Of a DNA stretch of 64,000 nucleotides, positions 26,278-36,189 are shown piece by piece. Positions within the stretch are counted from its first letter, which is position 1; each line of letters begins with the position of its first letter. The notes beneath the pieces are model-generated. The model did not search any database, had not been told where the DNA came from, and was given only the letters and a program-made list of their open reading frames with translations. Source of the stretch: Butyricimonas sp. Marseille-P3923 (GTDB taxonomy: Bacteria > Bacteroidota > Bacteroidia > Bacteroidales > Marinifilaceae); the NCBI RefSeq assembly GCF_900184685.1, contig NZ_FXXL01000005.1, positions 434,001 to 498,000 of the forward strand, given 5' to 3'. Position numbers and translations under genes: made by a program.

Positions 26278-28980
26278 TTACTTCACCAAATCATACTTTT
26301 GATCGAACCCACGCTCATTAGCGTGAATTCCTTCTCTCATCCAACGAGGTTCCGGACTCCCTTTCAGGTAATGGTCAAAAAACTGCTTCATCCGAATAGT
26401 CCAGTCCGCCTCTGCCGCTTTATTGTACAAGAAATGGCGTTCACCCTTGTAATTTAGCAACCAAGCGGGTTTCTGCAAACGTCGCATGGCAAGAAACAAA
26501 TTCAGTCCCTCTGAATAGGGGACAGCCTCATCCTTGTCACAATGAAATATCAACAAGGGTGTCTGTATTTTATCGGCATCCAGAATGGGAGAATGGCGAA
26601 GATACATCTCCTTATCTTCCCACAAAGATTTACCCAGACGACTCTGTGTTTCCTCGTACATGAACATCCGGGGCATTCCGCTACCCGTACGGATTCCGGT
26701 ATACGCTGAGACCATACTGGATACGGCAGCCCCCGGACTGGCACAAGCAAACATATTCGTCCGGGTGACCAAATAAGCAACCTGATAACCTGACCAACTA
26801 TGTCCTTGTATACCGATACGATTCTTGTCGGCAATTCCCTGGTCGATTAGCATTCGCGTACCACTAACCACAGCATCATAGCAGCTTTCACCGGGTGCCC
26901 CTACTGTAAAATGTATATCCGGCATAAACACGACATACCCGTTGCTGACATAAGAAACGACATTCAGCATTCCACTACTCCAAGTGGGTACGACATACCA
27001 GTGTAAACCCTCGGTATGAGTCTCGTAAAAGTTCACGATGACGGGATAGCGTTTATTCGGATCATAATTCTCCGGCAAATAAAGTAACCCGGCATTTTCT
27101 TTGCCCCCGTAATTCATCCACTTGACTAATTTTACGGTTCCCCAAGCATAATCCTTTTGTTGCGGGTTTACATCCGTTATCCGCACGGGACGGGTAAAGT
27201 TCAAATCGCTCCACCACAGGTCACGGGATTCGGTGTAACTCTGCCGGGAAAAAATACAATATTTCCCGTTAGCGGAGCGTTGGTTTATTGAAATGGAATA
27301 AGCCCCTTCCACCAATTTCTTCATTTTCCTGCCAGGAGAAAAACGATAAATCCCTTCATCCCGGTTATCCAAGTTCACGGAAGTCATTAAAAAGTCATTT
27401 TTCAGGTCGAGCATCTTATCGTCGTAGTCATTTTTCAAGCGACGGAACTGGCGACTTGTGGCTCGCCCATAGCCATTCGTCAACGAATAAACTTTTCTTT
27501 GACCCGTCAGGTCAACTACCCACATATCATAACGATCGTACAGGACAACCTGATTCCCGTCTTCCGTCCACCCGGCAATGCCGTAAGGCTCGGCGGGCTT
27601 AGGAAGGTCGTGCCATTCATTATAAACGGGATAACCTATCTCCCTAGAGATATTGACACGTTCACGGGTTGCCGGATTGATTTTATACCAGGCTTTCTCC
27701 AGCGCATCATACCACAAAGCGTACTTACCGTTCGGGCTCCATACCGGTTCCTCGTAAGCATTCCGTTCGAAGAGCACCGCTTCTCCCGTGTTCAAATTAA
27801 CCAAGTAAATATCTGCGTTAATATCGTTCTTCCAGTCGGCAAAACGCTTATAGGGAGTTCTATCCAAGGTAAAAGCATAATCGCCCCGGTTGTTCTCCGG
27901 TAAAATCAACTTTTCCATTTTTTGATTCATTACCCGACAGCACGTCTTCGTGTCGAGATTATAAGCAAATTTCACGTTACTTGCCCTATAATTACCGCTT
28001 CGCTGTTGAAGAGAAGAAACCTCATCATCCCAAGTCCATAATTCCAACTCGAAGCGGGTATCTTTCTTTCCTTGCTTTTTCTCCAGTTCCTGGTAGACGG
28101 TATCCACGTCCAAAATAATCCGGTTTCCATTAGCAGACAAGCGATAAGCCCGCCCTCGCCATGTATAGTTTTCGGGGAATTGCACCTGATCCCAGTCCAC
28201 TAAAAACCGGCACTCTCCTTCCGGCAGGTAAAAGGAATAAAGCAGGTTAGGATTTTTACTTCTCGAAGAATCCGACGCAACGGCAAAGGTTCCCTGCATT
28301 TGGTGAGGCAATAACGAATAATCTTTTAATATCTTCTCCCTATCCGAAAAAATAATGACGGGAACCCCTCGCAACGGACGGTAGCGCAAAGATTTATAAT
28401 CACCGTGATTCTTGATATAAACCATCGCTTTATGCCCTTTCAACAAAGTGTAATTCTCGACACTATCCATCACGATGGAATCATTCGTCCCGATGTCCCG
28501 AATAACCAGTCTTTTCATATCCGGTCGTTCTTTATCTATCGGGTAAGAATAAGTGATTAATTCGGAAGTATTGTATTCCCTGAAATCATATTCCCTGTCC
28601 CAATAAATCTTTTTCATGTCATGCAAACGCAACAAGAATGTGGAATCGCAAGCACTGGAATCCACTTCAGAAGCCGCCACCGTGTAACGCAACCATTTCC
28701 CGTTAGCGAAAAAAGTGGGGCGAACGACGTGTTCAAGTGCCACTTTTGTTTTTTTCTCTGGATGATATAAATAAGTCACGGGGGGCAATGTATCATAACG
28801 GGAATCGATATGAACCAACCGATAGGTCACCCATTTCCCATCATCCGAGATATCAGGAGCATCCACTCTTCGCCATAATTTGTATGCAGCCGTGTCCAAA
28901 ACTCTCTTTTGGGCAAGCCCGATTTCTCCGCTGAAGAGAATCAACAAAAAAATTATTCCGTATTTAATTAATTTCATCAT
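26278..28980 (-). CDS. Exported S9 prolyl-oligopeptidase-family peptidase, GHSWSGY type (array 1)
   Basis: A 900-residue secreted serine peptidase. A type I signal peptide (IFLLILFSGEIGLAQ) precedes a large N-terminal region with WD-like propeller repeats (WSPNGKYALWYDALEKAW). The C-terminal hydrolase has the nucleophile in GHSWSGY (Ser about 728), the acid in HCDKDEAVP and the base in GERHFLY. This subfamily differs from the classical DPP IV type (GHSGGG) encoded upstream, and it is the distal peptidase in both arrays; its counterpart is at 43299-46007. It probably hydrolyses peptides in the periplasm, completing digestion of imported material. The actual specificity cannot be read from sequence. 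It starts 31 bp after the neighbouring S9 stop, in operon spacing. Confidence 0.88.
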   Translation of the reverse strand: MMKLIKYGIIFLLILFSGEIGLAQKRVLDTAAYKLWRRVDAPDISDDGKWVTYRLVHIDSRYDTLPPVTYLYHPEKKTKVALEHVVRPTFFANGKWLRYTVAASEVDSSACDSTFLLRLHDMKKIYWDREYDFREYNTSELITYSYPIDKERPDMKRLVIRDIGTNDSIVMDSVENYTLLKGHKAMVYIKNHGDYKSLRYRPLRGVPVIIFSDREKILKDYSLLPHQMQGTFAVASDSSRSKNPNLLYSFYLPEGECRFLVDWDQVQFPENYTWRGRAYRLSANGNRIILDVDTVYQELEKKQGKKDTRFELELWTWDDEVSSLQQRSGNYRASNVKFAYNLDTKTCCRVMNQKMEKLILPENNRGDYAFTLDRTPYKRFADWKNDINADIYLVNLNTGEAVLFERNAYEEPVWSPNGKYALWYDALEKAWYKINPATRERVNISREIGYPVYNEWHDLPKPAEPYGIAGWTEDGNQVVLYDRYDMWVVDLTGQRKVYSLTNGYGRATSRQFRRLKNDYDDKMLDLKNDFLMTSVNLDNRDEGIYRFSPGRKMKKLVEGAYSISINQRSANGKYCIFSRQSYTESRDLWWSDLNFTRPVRITDVNPQQKDYAWGTVKLVKWMNYGGKENAGLLYLPENYDPNKRYPVIVNFYETHTEGLHWYVVPTWSSGMLNVVSYVSNGYVVFMPDIHFTVGAPGESCYDAVVSGTRMLIDQGIADKNRIGIQGHSWSGYQVAYLVTRTNMFACASPGAAVSSMVSAYTGIRTGSGMPRMFMYEETQSRLGKSLWEDKEMYLRHSPILDADKIQTPLLIFHCDKDEAVPYSEGLNLFLAMRRLQKPAWLLNYKGERHFLYNKAAEADWTIRMKQFFDHYLKGSPEPRWMREGIHANERGFDQKYDLVK

Positions 28981-29011
28981 GATAAATTTAATATCCCCTA
29001 CTTCAAGGATT

Positions 29012-31336
29012 TTATCTCTTCATAAAATAATCCAGATCTGTCTGATAGTCCGCAGAGGAATCCCCTAAAAGCAAACGGGCAAAATGATGCCACAACTTCC
29101 GTTCAAAAAATACCTCAGCATCCCCACCAAACCCATGATCCTGTCCCGGGAGCACCAACATATCAAAATGTTTACCAGCTTCAATCAAAGCATTCACCAT
29201 ACGATAAGTATGAGCCGGATGGACATTGTCATCCATATCCCCCGTCACCAGCAACAAACCACCCTTGTAACGTTTCGCCAAATCCATGTTCGTGCCGACT
29301 TTAAATTCATACGTGTATTCGCCCTGGTTACCGAGTACACTGTCTTTCACTTCCCGTTTCTCTTCTTTCACCCCGTTGTGTGTTTCCGTGAACCATTTAT
29401 TATAAATATAATTGTCATGGTTACCCGCAGTCGCTACCGCCGCCGAATAAAACTCGGGGTATGTACAGATAGCCGCAGCAGCCATAAATCCGCCACCCGA
29501 ATGACCGAAAATGCCCACTTTACTCCTATCAATATAGGGATATCGATCAGCCAACTGCTCGATAACATATTTGTCATCCGCCAGAGGATAATCCCTCATA
29601 TTTCCATAACCATAAGTGTGGTAATACTTCCCCCGCATGGGACTTCCCCCTCGGTGTCCCACGGCTATCACGATAAAGCCAAGCTGTGCCAATCGGGTAT
29701 TATGCTTATGAACAATTTCAAATTGCGTCGGAACATGCTCGTAGAACGGCCCGGGGTAAACCGCTGAAATAACCGGGTAACGTTTGGTTGAATCAAAATC
29801 AAACGGTTTCCACATCACCCCGTACAAATCTACCTGCCCATCTGTCGCTTTCACGCTAAAACGTTCCGGAGCTTTCCACCCCATCTCTTTCACACGTGAA
29901 ATATCCGCTTTCTCCAAATCCATTACCTTTTTCCCACGCTTATCCCTCACCACCATGTGCGGTTCCAAATCCACCCGTTGATAGGTGTCCACGAAATAAT
30001 TAAAAGACTTCGACCAATCAACCATATGATTTACATCATCAAAAGTCAATTGTTGCACGCTATTCGGTTTATCCAGTTCAGCCCTACACAAGGTATAATA
30101 ATACGGATCTATATTTTTATCTTTCCCCAAAGCATAAAAATAAAGCACACGGTCCGCAGTATCGATATCACAAATCGGTCCCGCAACCCAAGCTCCCGAT
30201 GTAATTTCATTTTTCAAATTTCCTTCCCCATCATACAAATAATAATGTCCCCATCCCGTACGCTCGGAGCGATACACAATATCCTCACCGTCATTCAAAA
30301 ACGAAATATTTACCATCTTGAAATCCAAAAAAGGTTTATCTTCCTCGTGAATCAGTACCTTCGTTGTTCCCGTGTTCAAGTCCGCCACACACAACTCTTT
30401 CTCGTTAAAAGCTCTGTTAATACGTTCAAAATAAACCTTATCCGATTTTTTATTCGTGTACAGCACTTCTACATATTGATCCTGCCATTTAGCCGTTTCC
30501 ACTCTCGTGATTTTGTTCGTTTCCACGTCTATAATCAATAATTCACTTTGGGAAATCTCCTTATCTCCCGGCATGTCATATTTATACGTCTTCAATGTCG
30601 GACGAGGATTGGACAAACTATTCACCAGATACAAGTCTTCCACTTTACGGGCATCTTCCCGCACGGCATACACCTTTTTAGAATCCTTAAACCATGCCGC
30701 AATCGATTCGACCTCCACGTCCGATCCCTCAAACTCTTTGGCAAAAGTAAAATCCTTCTCCGCATCAAATGTCAATTGAACGGCGGTCGTATCCTTTCCT
30801 TTTTCTTGATTCCCCCTGACGTATAAGTTATGATTCAAGGCATATAATATATAAGCACTGTCCGGCGAATATTTCATCCATGACTCTTTCCCCACCCAAG
30901 GTTTCAAGGTATCAATCTTTTCCACCAGTTTTGTTTTAAACGTGTATCTATATTTTGCCCCGTCAAATTCAAAAGTGAAAGAACGTTCTTTCTTATCAAA
31001 TTCCAAAGCCTGCAAAGACAGTGTTTTCGAGTTATACGCCTTTCTTGTCTCCTTGCTTATTTGCGCCAATAATTCGTCATTATCAAACAGCAGACGTTTA
31101 ATTTTTCTCGCCGGGTCCACGTAATAATATCTTTTCCCCTTACTATCTGAAAAATAATACCAGAAACGCTCGGAATCATTGATAAACTCCGGTCGAATAG
31201 CCATACTATTTCCCGAAATACCTTCTATATCGTACTTGTTGAAACGTTGTGCCAACTTATAATTTGCTTTCTGCTGCCCAGTTGCAAAAAGAACACAAAA
31301 CAGCAAACCCATTAAAACAATATTTCTCTTATTCAT
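29012..31336 (-). CDS. Exported S9 dipeptidyl-peptidase IV-type enzyme (array 1, type B)
   Basis: A 774-residue serine peptidase. Signal peptide NIVLMGLLFCVLFATGQ; DPPIV N-terminal propeller with KYSPDSAYILYALNHNLYVRG; catalytic Ser about 613 in GHSGGG, Asp in GDMDDNVHP and His in GQDHGFGG. DPP IV enzymes remove N-terminal dipeptides, often X-Pro or X-Ala. The frame can be opened at a TTG (31354) that overlaps the stop of the upstream gene, but ATG 31336 preceded by AGGAAACAAGG and directly giving a signal peptide is preferred. The upstream S9 gene ends 14 bp before, so the two are probably translated from one mRNA. Its closest relative here is the enzyme at 48345-50684. Confidence 0.9.
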   Translation of the reverse strand: MNKRNIVLMGLLFCVLFATGQQKANYKLAQRFNKYDIEGISGNSMAIRPEFINDSERFWYYFSDSKGKRYYYVDPARKIKRLLFDNDELLAQISKETRKAYNSKTLSLQALEFDKKERSFTFEFDGAKYRYTFKTKLVEKIDTLKPWVGKESWMKYSPDSAYILYALNHNLYVRGNQEKGKDTTAVQLTFDAEKDFTFAKEFEGSDVEVESIAAWFKDSKKVYAVREDARKVEDLYLVNSLSNPRPTLKTYKYDMPGDKEISQSELLIIDVETNKITRVETAKWQDQYVEVLYTNKKSDKVYFERINRAFNEKELCVADLNTGTTKVLIHEEDKPFLDFKMVNISFLNDGEDIVYRSERTGWGHYYLYDGEGNLKNEITSGAWVAGPICDIDTADRVLYFYALGKDKNIDPYYYTLCRAELDKPNSVQQLTFDDVNHMVDWSKSFNYFVDTYQRVDLEPHMVVRDKRGKKVMDLEKADISRVKEMGWKAPERFSVKATDGQVDLYGVMWKPFDFDSTKRYPVISAVYPGPFYEHVPTQFEIVHKHNTRLAQLGFIVIAVGHRGGSPMRGKYYHTYGYGNMRDYPLADDKYVIEQLADRYPYIDRSKVGIFGHSGGGFMAAAAICTYPEFYSAAVATAGNHDNYIYNKWFTETHNGVKEEKREVKDSVLGNQGEYTYEFKVGTNMDLAKRYKGGLLLVTGDMDDNVHPAHTYRMVNALIEAGKHFDMLVLPGQDHGFGGDAEVFFERKLWHHFARLLLGDSSADYQTDLDYFMKR

Positions 31337-31350
31337 ACCTTGTTTCCTTT

Positions 31351-33657
31351 TCAATATTCATCTTCAATAACAGTTTCATCTCCCAACAAATATTTTGCAA
31401 AATGATACCATAAACGACGCTCGAAATATTTTTCCGCTTTTCCCCTGAAGCCATGGCCGTTCCCCGGCAAAATAAGCATTTCAAAATTCTTTCCCGCCTT
31501 AATCAAAGCATCCGCCATCCGCAACGTGCTTGCCGGATGTACCGTCTTATCTATGTCTCCACTAACTAATAGTAAATGCCCTTTCAAATGTTCTGCCAAT
31601 TCCATATTCGTGGGAACTTTACAAGCATACATGTAGATGGTACTGTCTTGCCCGTCACGACCTTTGACCATTTTAAGAGACTCACGCACACCATGATAGA
31701 TTTCCGACCACCCACGATTGAATATATTGTTGTCATGATTCCCTGCAGAAGATACGGCAGCCGTGTAAAAATCCGGATAAGTACAAATGGCCGCAGTAGA
31801 CATAAAACCTCCCCCGGAATGCCCGAAAATCCCAACCTTCGTGATATCAATATAAGAACAGCGATCTGCCAACTGTTCAATGACATACTTATCATCAGCC
31901 AAAGGATAATCACGCAAATGTCCATACCCGTACCGATGATAAAATTTCCCCCTCAAAGGACTACCTCCCCGATGCCCCACAGCAATCACGATAAAACCAA
32001 GTTGAGCCAATCTCGTGTTATAACCGTCATTCAAATGAAACGAAGTATTCACGTACTCGAAAAACGGACCGGGATACACGGAAGAAATAATCGGGTATTT
32101 CTTATTCGGGTCAAAATCTGCCGGTTTCCACATAATACCGTACAAATCCGTCAATCCGTCAGCCGCTTTCACAGTAAAGCGTTCAGGGGCACACCATCCC
32201 AACTCCTTCAAACGCCGAGTATCCGGTTTTGCCAATTCCATAATCATTTTTCCTTGGTTATTCTTCAACACAAATTTAGGTTCCGTATCTACCCGAGAAT
32301 AGGTATCTATGAAATAACGCCGTGAAGTCAAAAATGAAATACTATGCTGGGCATTCTCCGTCGTTAACAACGTAACTCCCTCTTTGTCTATATTAGCTTT
32401 ATACAACATATAATAATACGGGTCAATATCTTTTTCCCGTCCATAACCGTAAAAGTAAATCGCACGTCCTACCGTATCAATAGCAGCCATGTGTCCAGCA
32501 ACCCATGCGCCGGAAGTAATCACGTTTTTCAAACGTCCTTCACCGTCGTAATGATAATAGTGTCCCCATCCTGTGCGTTCCGAACGAAACAAAATATCCT
32601 TTCCGTCATTCAATATTACCGTATTTTGCATATGATAATCACGAAAAGGTTTATCTACCTCGTGTATCAATTCTTTCACATCCAAAGTTTCCGTGTTCAC
32701 CACACAAATATCCACCTCGTCCCACGTGCGTTTAAAACGCTGAAAGAAAAGTTTATCCCCTTTCTCCCCGGGGTGAAGTACCTGAATATATTGATCCGTC
32801 CATTTGTCAGCAGGAACCCGATTGGCTGTTTTCTTTTCCACATCAATAATCCACAACTCGTATTGACACAAATCCTTTTCCCCAGGCATCTCGTAGCGGT
32901 ATTTTTCAAGCGTAGGACGCTTCGTCAAAGAATTTACCACAAACATATCTTTCAATTTCCGAGTATCTTCACGCACGAGATAAATATGCCTAGAATCTTT
33001 AAACCAACGGGCATCGGTTTCCGCCTCTCCTCCCTTATCATCCTCGGCATCCCGGGCAAAAGAGTAATACTTCTCCCCGTCCGTGGTCAATTGAATCTCG
33101 GTCGTATCCATACCTTTGTATTTATTTCCCCGCATGTACAAGTTATGATTCTTAGCGTACAATATATATTTTCGATCTGGCGAAAAATTCATCCAAGAAT
33201 ATATGTCTCCCTCCTCCTCCGCATCCTTTTTCTCCTCTATCGCCCGTACTTTTTTAGTCTCAAAATCAAATTCATATTTTCCGTCCATGGAAAAAGTCAT
33301 CTTTGTCAAATCCTTGGAAAACTTCATGCCGGATATCCTTAAATCTTTCTCATTATAAGCTTTACGGGTTATTTGGCTAACTCCTTGAGCTATATCCGAG
33401 TTGTTGAAAAGCAAACGTTTCTCTCCTTTTACCGGATCGACAAAATAAAAATTCCGCCCCTCTTCCGTGACAAATTCAAACCAAAATTTATCCGTATTGT
33501 TAATTTGTCGCGGAAATATACTCATACTGTATTTTCCCAACAAACCGCCAAATGAAACCGCCTGAAACTTTTCAGCTAATTTATAATTTGCTTTTTGCTG
33601 CGCATTTCCCCCGGCAAATAACAATAGTAATGGCAATAACATGCACACTCTTTTCAT
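31351..33657 (-). CDS. Exported S9 dipeptidyl-peptidase IV-type enzyme (array 1, type A)
   Basis: A 768-residue serine peptidase, first of array 1. Signal peptide MLLPLLLLFAGGNAQ, then KANYKLAEKF, shared by all DPP IV-type members of the window. The catalytic triad is visible as Ser about 614 in GHSGGG, Asp in GDIDKTVHP and His in GNGHGFRG. The propeller contains the VREDTRKLKDMFVVN and RPTLEKYRYEMPGE patterns of a Bacteroidota DPP IV subfamily. A 113-bp gap with an imperfect hairpin separates it from the PKD lipoprotein gene upstream, so expression may be lower than that of the SusCD genes or partly separate. The matching copy in the other array is at 50701-53037 (shared ITRKAYNEKDL). Confidence 0.9.
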   Translation of the reverse strand: MKRVCMLLPLLLLFAGGNAQQKANYKLAEKFQAVSFGGLLGKYSMSIFPRQINNTDKFWFEFVTEEGRNFYFVDPVKGEKRLLFNNSDIAQGVSQITRKAYNEKDLRISGMKFSKDLTKMTFSMDGKYEFDFETKKVRAIEEKKDAEEEGDIYSWMNFSPDRKYILYAKNHNLYMRGNKYKGMDTTEIQLTTDGEKYYSFARDAEDDKGGEAETDARWFKDSRHIYLVREDTRKLKDMFVVNSLTKRPTLEKYRYEMPGEKDLCQYELWIIDVEKKTANRVPADKWTDQYIQVLHPGEKGDKLFFQRFKRTWDEVDICVVNTETLDVKELIHEVDKPFRDYHMQNTVILNDGKDILFRSERTGWGHYYHYDGEGRLKNVITSGAWVAGHMAAIDTVGRAIYFYGYGREKDIDPYYYMLYKANIDKEGVTLLTTENAQHSISFLTSRRYFIDTYSRVDTEPKFVLKNNQGKMIMELAKPDTRRLKELGWCAPERFTVKAADGLTDLYGIMWKPADFDPNKKYPIISSVYPGPFFEYVNTSFHLNDGYNTRLAQLGFIVIAVGHRGGSPLRGKFYHRYGYGHLRDYPLADDKYVIEQLADRCSYIDITKVGIFGHSGGGFMSTAAICTYPDFYTAAVSSAGNHDNNIFNRGWSEIYHGVRESLKMVKGRDGQDSTIYMYACKVPTNMELAEHLKGHLLLVSGDIDKTVHPASTLRMADALIKAGKNFEMLILPGNGHGFRGKAEKYFERRLWYHFAKYLLGDETVIEDEY

Positions 33658-33720
33658 AATACAATCTGATTTACATGCAATTATACAATTCCTTTTTTTT
33701 CATACAACACGAAAGGTCTT

Positions 33721-33741
33721 CGGAGGGAATAATATTCCTCC
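33721..33741 (-). terminator. Imperfect hairpin between PKD gene and S9 array 1
   Basis: GGAGGGAATA / TATTCCTCC form a stem with a single bulged base at 33722-33741, 30 bp after the PKD-gene stop. No T-run follows on the minus strand, so it may attenuate or mark an RNA-processing point rather than end transcription. The equivalent spot in the duplicate locus carries a true terminator (53072). Confidence 0.4.
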
Positions 33742-33770
33742 CCCCGAAATCCATATCTAAAAATAACATT

Positions 33771-35411
33771 CTAATACAAACCCGGATAACTCGGATTAGT
33801 CCCGTGTCCAAATTTATACTCTATATCAACAATCTCACCAAAGCCGCCTTTATGGTATAACTCCAACAATTCGGCAGAATCCTTATCTTGATTACATTTC
33901 ACCTCAAACACATATACTTCTCCCGATTTCAATGCTACAGCCAAATGAGCGTTAAGCAACTGGTTATAATCTTTATAATCCTTCACGGCAAGTCCGACTA
34001 TTTCTGACCCGAAGTGCGGGACTGAGGTTAAATTCAGAATCAAGCCATCCCAATAATTATAAATATTCAACTTATTACCGGAAGCCACTACCAATAACTC
34101 CTTCCAAGGCAACAAAGCCGCACATCGATAATCATTCATAATTGCAGCCGGTAATTGGGCATACTCACTTGATTCGACAATCATTTTTTGTCCGGGTTTA
34201 TAACGATCAGTTTCTGCATTCAATTCATAATAATGCCAATAATAGTCATCACCATTTTTCAATATCGAAATATAAGCAGGAGAAGTATAGTAATTCGCTC
34301 TATTCGCCCAAGCATGAAATACGAATTCCCACTCAACATCCCTAAATAAAAACGGATGATTTCTTTCTGGAACATTACCCAACTCTAAATAAGAACCGAC
34401 ATAATTTGCAGGTGTTATCGTGTAACTTTTATCATTATAAGCACATTGACCATCATCCATAATACCAAAATACGTATTGTCCTCACCAATACCCACCACC
34501 AAGAAATTGTCAGTATAATCTCCTTTAAAATAAGGCAATAAGGCTTTTACTTTCTTCCCGTTCAAACTCGGATCATTCAAATAAAATCCGGAATGCAAGT
34601 CTACCGCAACAGAAAGATTGGTCATATAAATATAATTATCTGCATTTAACAACCATTTCCCATCATAACATAACACCGCATCTACCGGATCAAAATTGTC
34701 CGGAACTCCATCAAAAAACTCATTTTTCGCAGAGCCAACCGGAGACAATTCAATACCATCCAATTCTACAACTCCACTTTCCTGCAATACCATCACCTCA
34801 TCTTCCACAAGAAATCCCGCTGCAGAGGGATAAATAAAATTCTCGACCAATTTACGAGGTCCCTGCCCCAAACCGGGCGTAACATTCATGAGTTCTCCTA
34901 CATATACGATAGTATCTCTAGGTTTTTCCTCACCATCAACATACACTACTTTGGACTGTTTTTTACTCAATATCATCGACAATTGCGACTCATTACCAGC
35001 ACCTCTAGACAAGATCAACCAGCCGTTTTTCTTCGGAGCCACCACATATACAGATATTTCCATAGTAAACGTAACACCAGTTTTATTATCCGTAGAACAA
35101 AACAACAATGTAAAATCACCCAACTCTTCTGCCACGTACGTGTAATTCAATTTATCGCTCAACAAAATCATTTCCTCTTCTTCTCCCGAATACCACGCAT
35201 AAGAAGCATCAGGACTTAAGGTATCGATCGAGAAATGCACCTCCGGTTCAAATTTAATTTCCTCCCCCGGATACAACGTGTAGCTATATCGCACACCATC
35301 AACACTCCAATTCGTAAAATCATTCAAATCCTTATAATCGTAGTTACTTTTATCATCCAAGCACCCCACGGTAAACAATAGAATGAATATATATATTAAA
35401 TTTTTTTTCAT
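33771..35411 (-). CDS. PKD-like family surface lipoprotein
   Basis: A 546-residue lipoprotein with lipobox TVGC then LDDKSNYDYKDLND. PKD/Ig-like strands fill the first 130 residues (ASYAWYSGEEEEM; LGDFTLLFCSTDNKTGVTF), followed by GWLILSRGAGNESQLSMIL and a long beta-rich region (LPWKELLVVASGNKLNIYNYWDG; HLAVALKSGEVYVFEVKC) that could be a propeller. It is a close paralogue of the protein at 53125 and a more distant one of that at 24087. Encoded 13 bp after the DUF4843 gene, it ends the capture/import part of the locus. Probable surface partner of SusD; the ligand is not known. Confidence 0.86.
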   Translation of the reverse strand: MKKNLIYIFILLFTVGCLDDKSNYDYKDLNDFTNWSVDGVRYSYTLYPGEEIKFEPEVHFSIDTLSPDASYAWYSGEEEEMILLSDKLNYTYVAEELGDFTLLFCSTDNKTGVTFTMEISVYVVAPKKNGWLILSRGAGNESQLSMILSKKQSKVVYVDGEEKPRDTIVYVGELMNVTPGLGQGPRKLVENFIYPSAAGFLVEDEVMVLQESGVVELDGIELSPVGSAKNEFFDGVPDNFDPVDAVLCYDGKWLLNADNYIYMTNLSVAVDLHSGFYLNDPSLNGKKVKALLPYFKGDYTDNFLVVGIGEDNTYFGIMDDGQCAYNDKSYTITPANYVGSYLELGNVPERNHPFLFRDVEWEFVFHAWANRANYYTSPAYISILKNGDDYYWHYYELNAETDRYKPGQKMIVESSEYAQLPAAIMNDYRCAALLPWKELLVVASGNKLNIYNYWDGLILNLTSVPHFGSEIVGLAVKDYKDYNQLLNAHLAVALKSGEVYVFEVKCNQDKDSAELLELYHKGGFGEIVDIEYKFGHGTNPSYPGLY

Positions 35412-35424
35412 AATAACTCATTTT

Positions 35425-36183
35425 TTATCCTACAGCAGGAATAATTATTTCATTACCAAATTCATCTTTTAATGGAGCCTTACCCGATGCTATATTTTCC
35501 GGATCGCTATTGAATGCTTCAATCCGATACTTCAAGCGTAAAGAATACTTCTTCAAAATCATCTTGTCTTGTCCGTCAAATTCCACCCCATCTTTCGCCA
35601 ATTCTTCCAAAAACATCGTGTATTTAGTTTCAGAATAATCCCCTAAATAAAGATATTCTGCAATATTATACTGGGGCTTACCTCCATAACCACCGTCCCA
35701 CTCAGTCCACCACTGAGGACGTTCAATTTTATCCGATACCCAAATAATTGATCGGGTATACTTATCATCACCCTCTTTAACCCATTCCGTTTCATCAACT
35801 TTCAACATTAAACGACAAGCTTTTTCTTTCAACAACTCCCCGTTCAATAACGTGATTTCTATCGTATCTTGTGATGCCCCTGCCGGGAATACACATTTCT
35901 CGGGTAACACGTACAAGTCGGAAGGTAATGTGGTGTATTTCTCGTCTGCCGACACCGTGTACTCCCGCTCTTCTGTCAACCAAACCCCATTGGATTTCAT
36001 TGGAATTCGTACACGAATCTCGCCACTTGGGTAAGCTTTAAATGAATAAGTAACACTATCGACAGTAGCATCAGCCACGAAATACACGTAAAGCGTATTA
36101 TCGTTATATTCCATGATATCCTTTTCACTACAAGCTGAAATAACACCCATCCACGCAAATAACAATAATATATATCTTCTCAT
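35425..36183 (-). CDS. DUF4843 family lipoprotein
   Basis: A 252-residue lipoprotein, lipobox ISAC, then SEKDIMEYNDNTLYVYF. DUF4843 features: strands with VTYSFKAYPSGEIRVRIP, CVFPAGASQDTIEITLLN, the conserved PQWWTEWDGGYGG and YLYLGDYSETKYTMFLEEL. It is 7 bp from the preceding SusD stop. It is a near copy of the protein at 54805-55554, sharing MEY.D..LYV.FVADAT.DSV. The function is unknown; the fixed order SusD-DUF4843-PKD in all three loci argues that these proteins form one surface complex. Confidence 0.87.
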   Translation of the reverse strand: MRRYILLLFAWMGVISACSEKDIMEYNDNTLYVYFVADATVDSVTYSFKAYPSGEIRVRIPMKSNGVWLTEEREYTVSADEKYTTLPSDLYVLPEKCVFPAGASQDTIEITLLNGELLKEKACRLMLKVDETEWVKEGDDKYTRSIIWVSDKIERPQWWTEWDGGYGGKPQYNIAEYLYLGDYSETKYTMFLEELAKDGVEFDGQDKMILKKYSLRLKYRIEAFNSDPENIASGKAPLKDEFGNEIIIPAVG

Positions 36184-36189
36184 AATCTA

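Noticed and set aside
31336-31354. TTG start of the S9 gene at 31354
   Set aside because: It overlaps the stop of the upstream gene and would add six basic/polar residues before the signal peptide; ATG 31336 has a purine-rich ribosome-binding region.
33658-33770. Independent promoter for peptidase array 1 (TATAATTG on the minus strand)
   Set aside because: One mismatch to the -7 consensus and no -33 element; too weak to claim.
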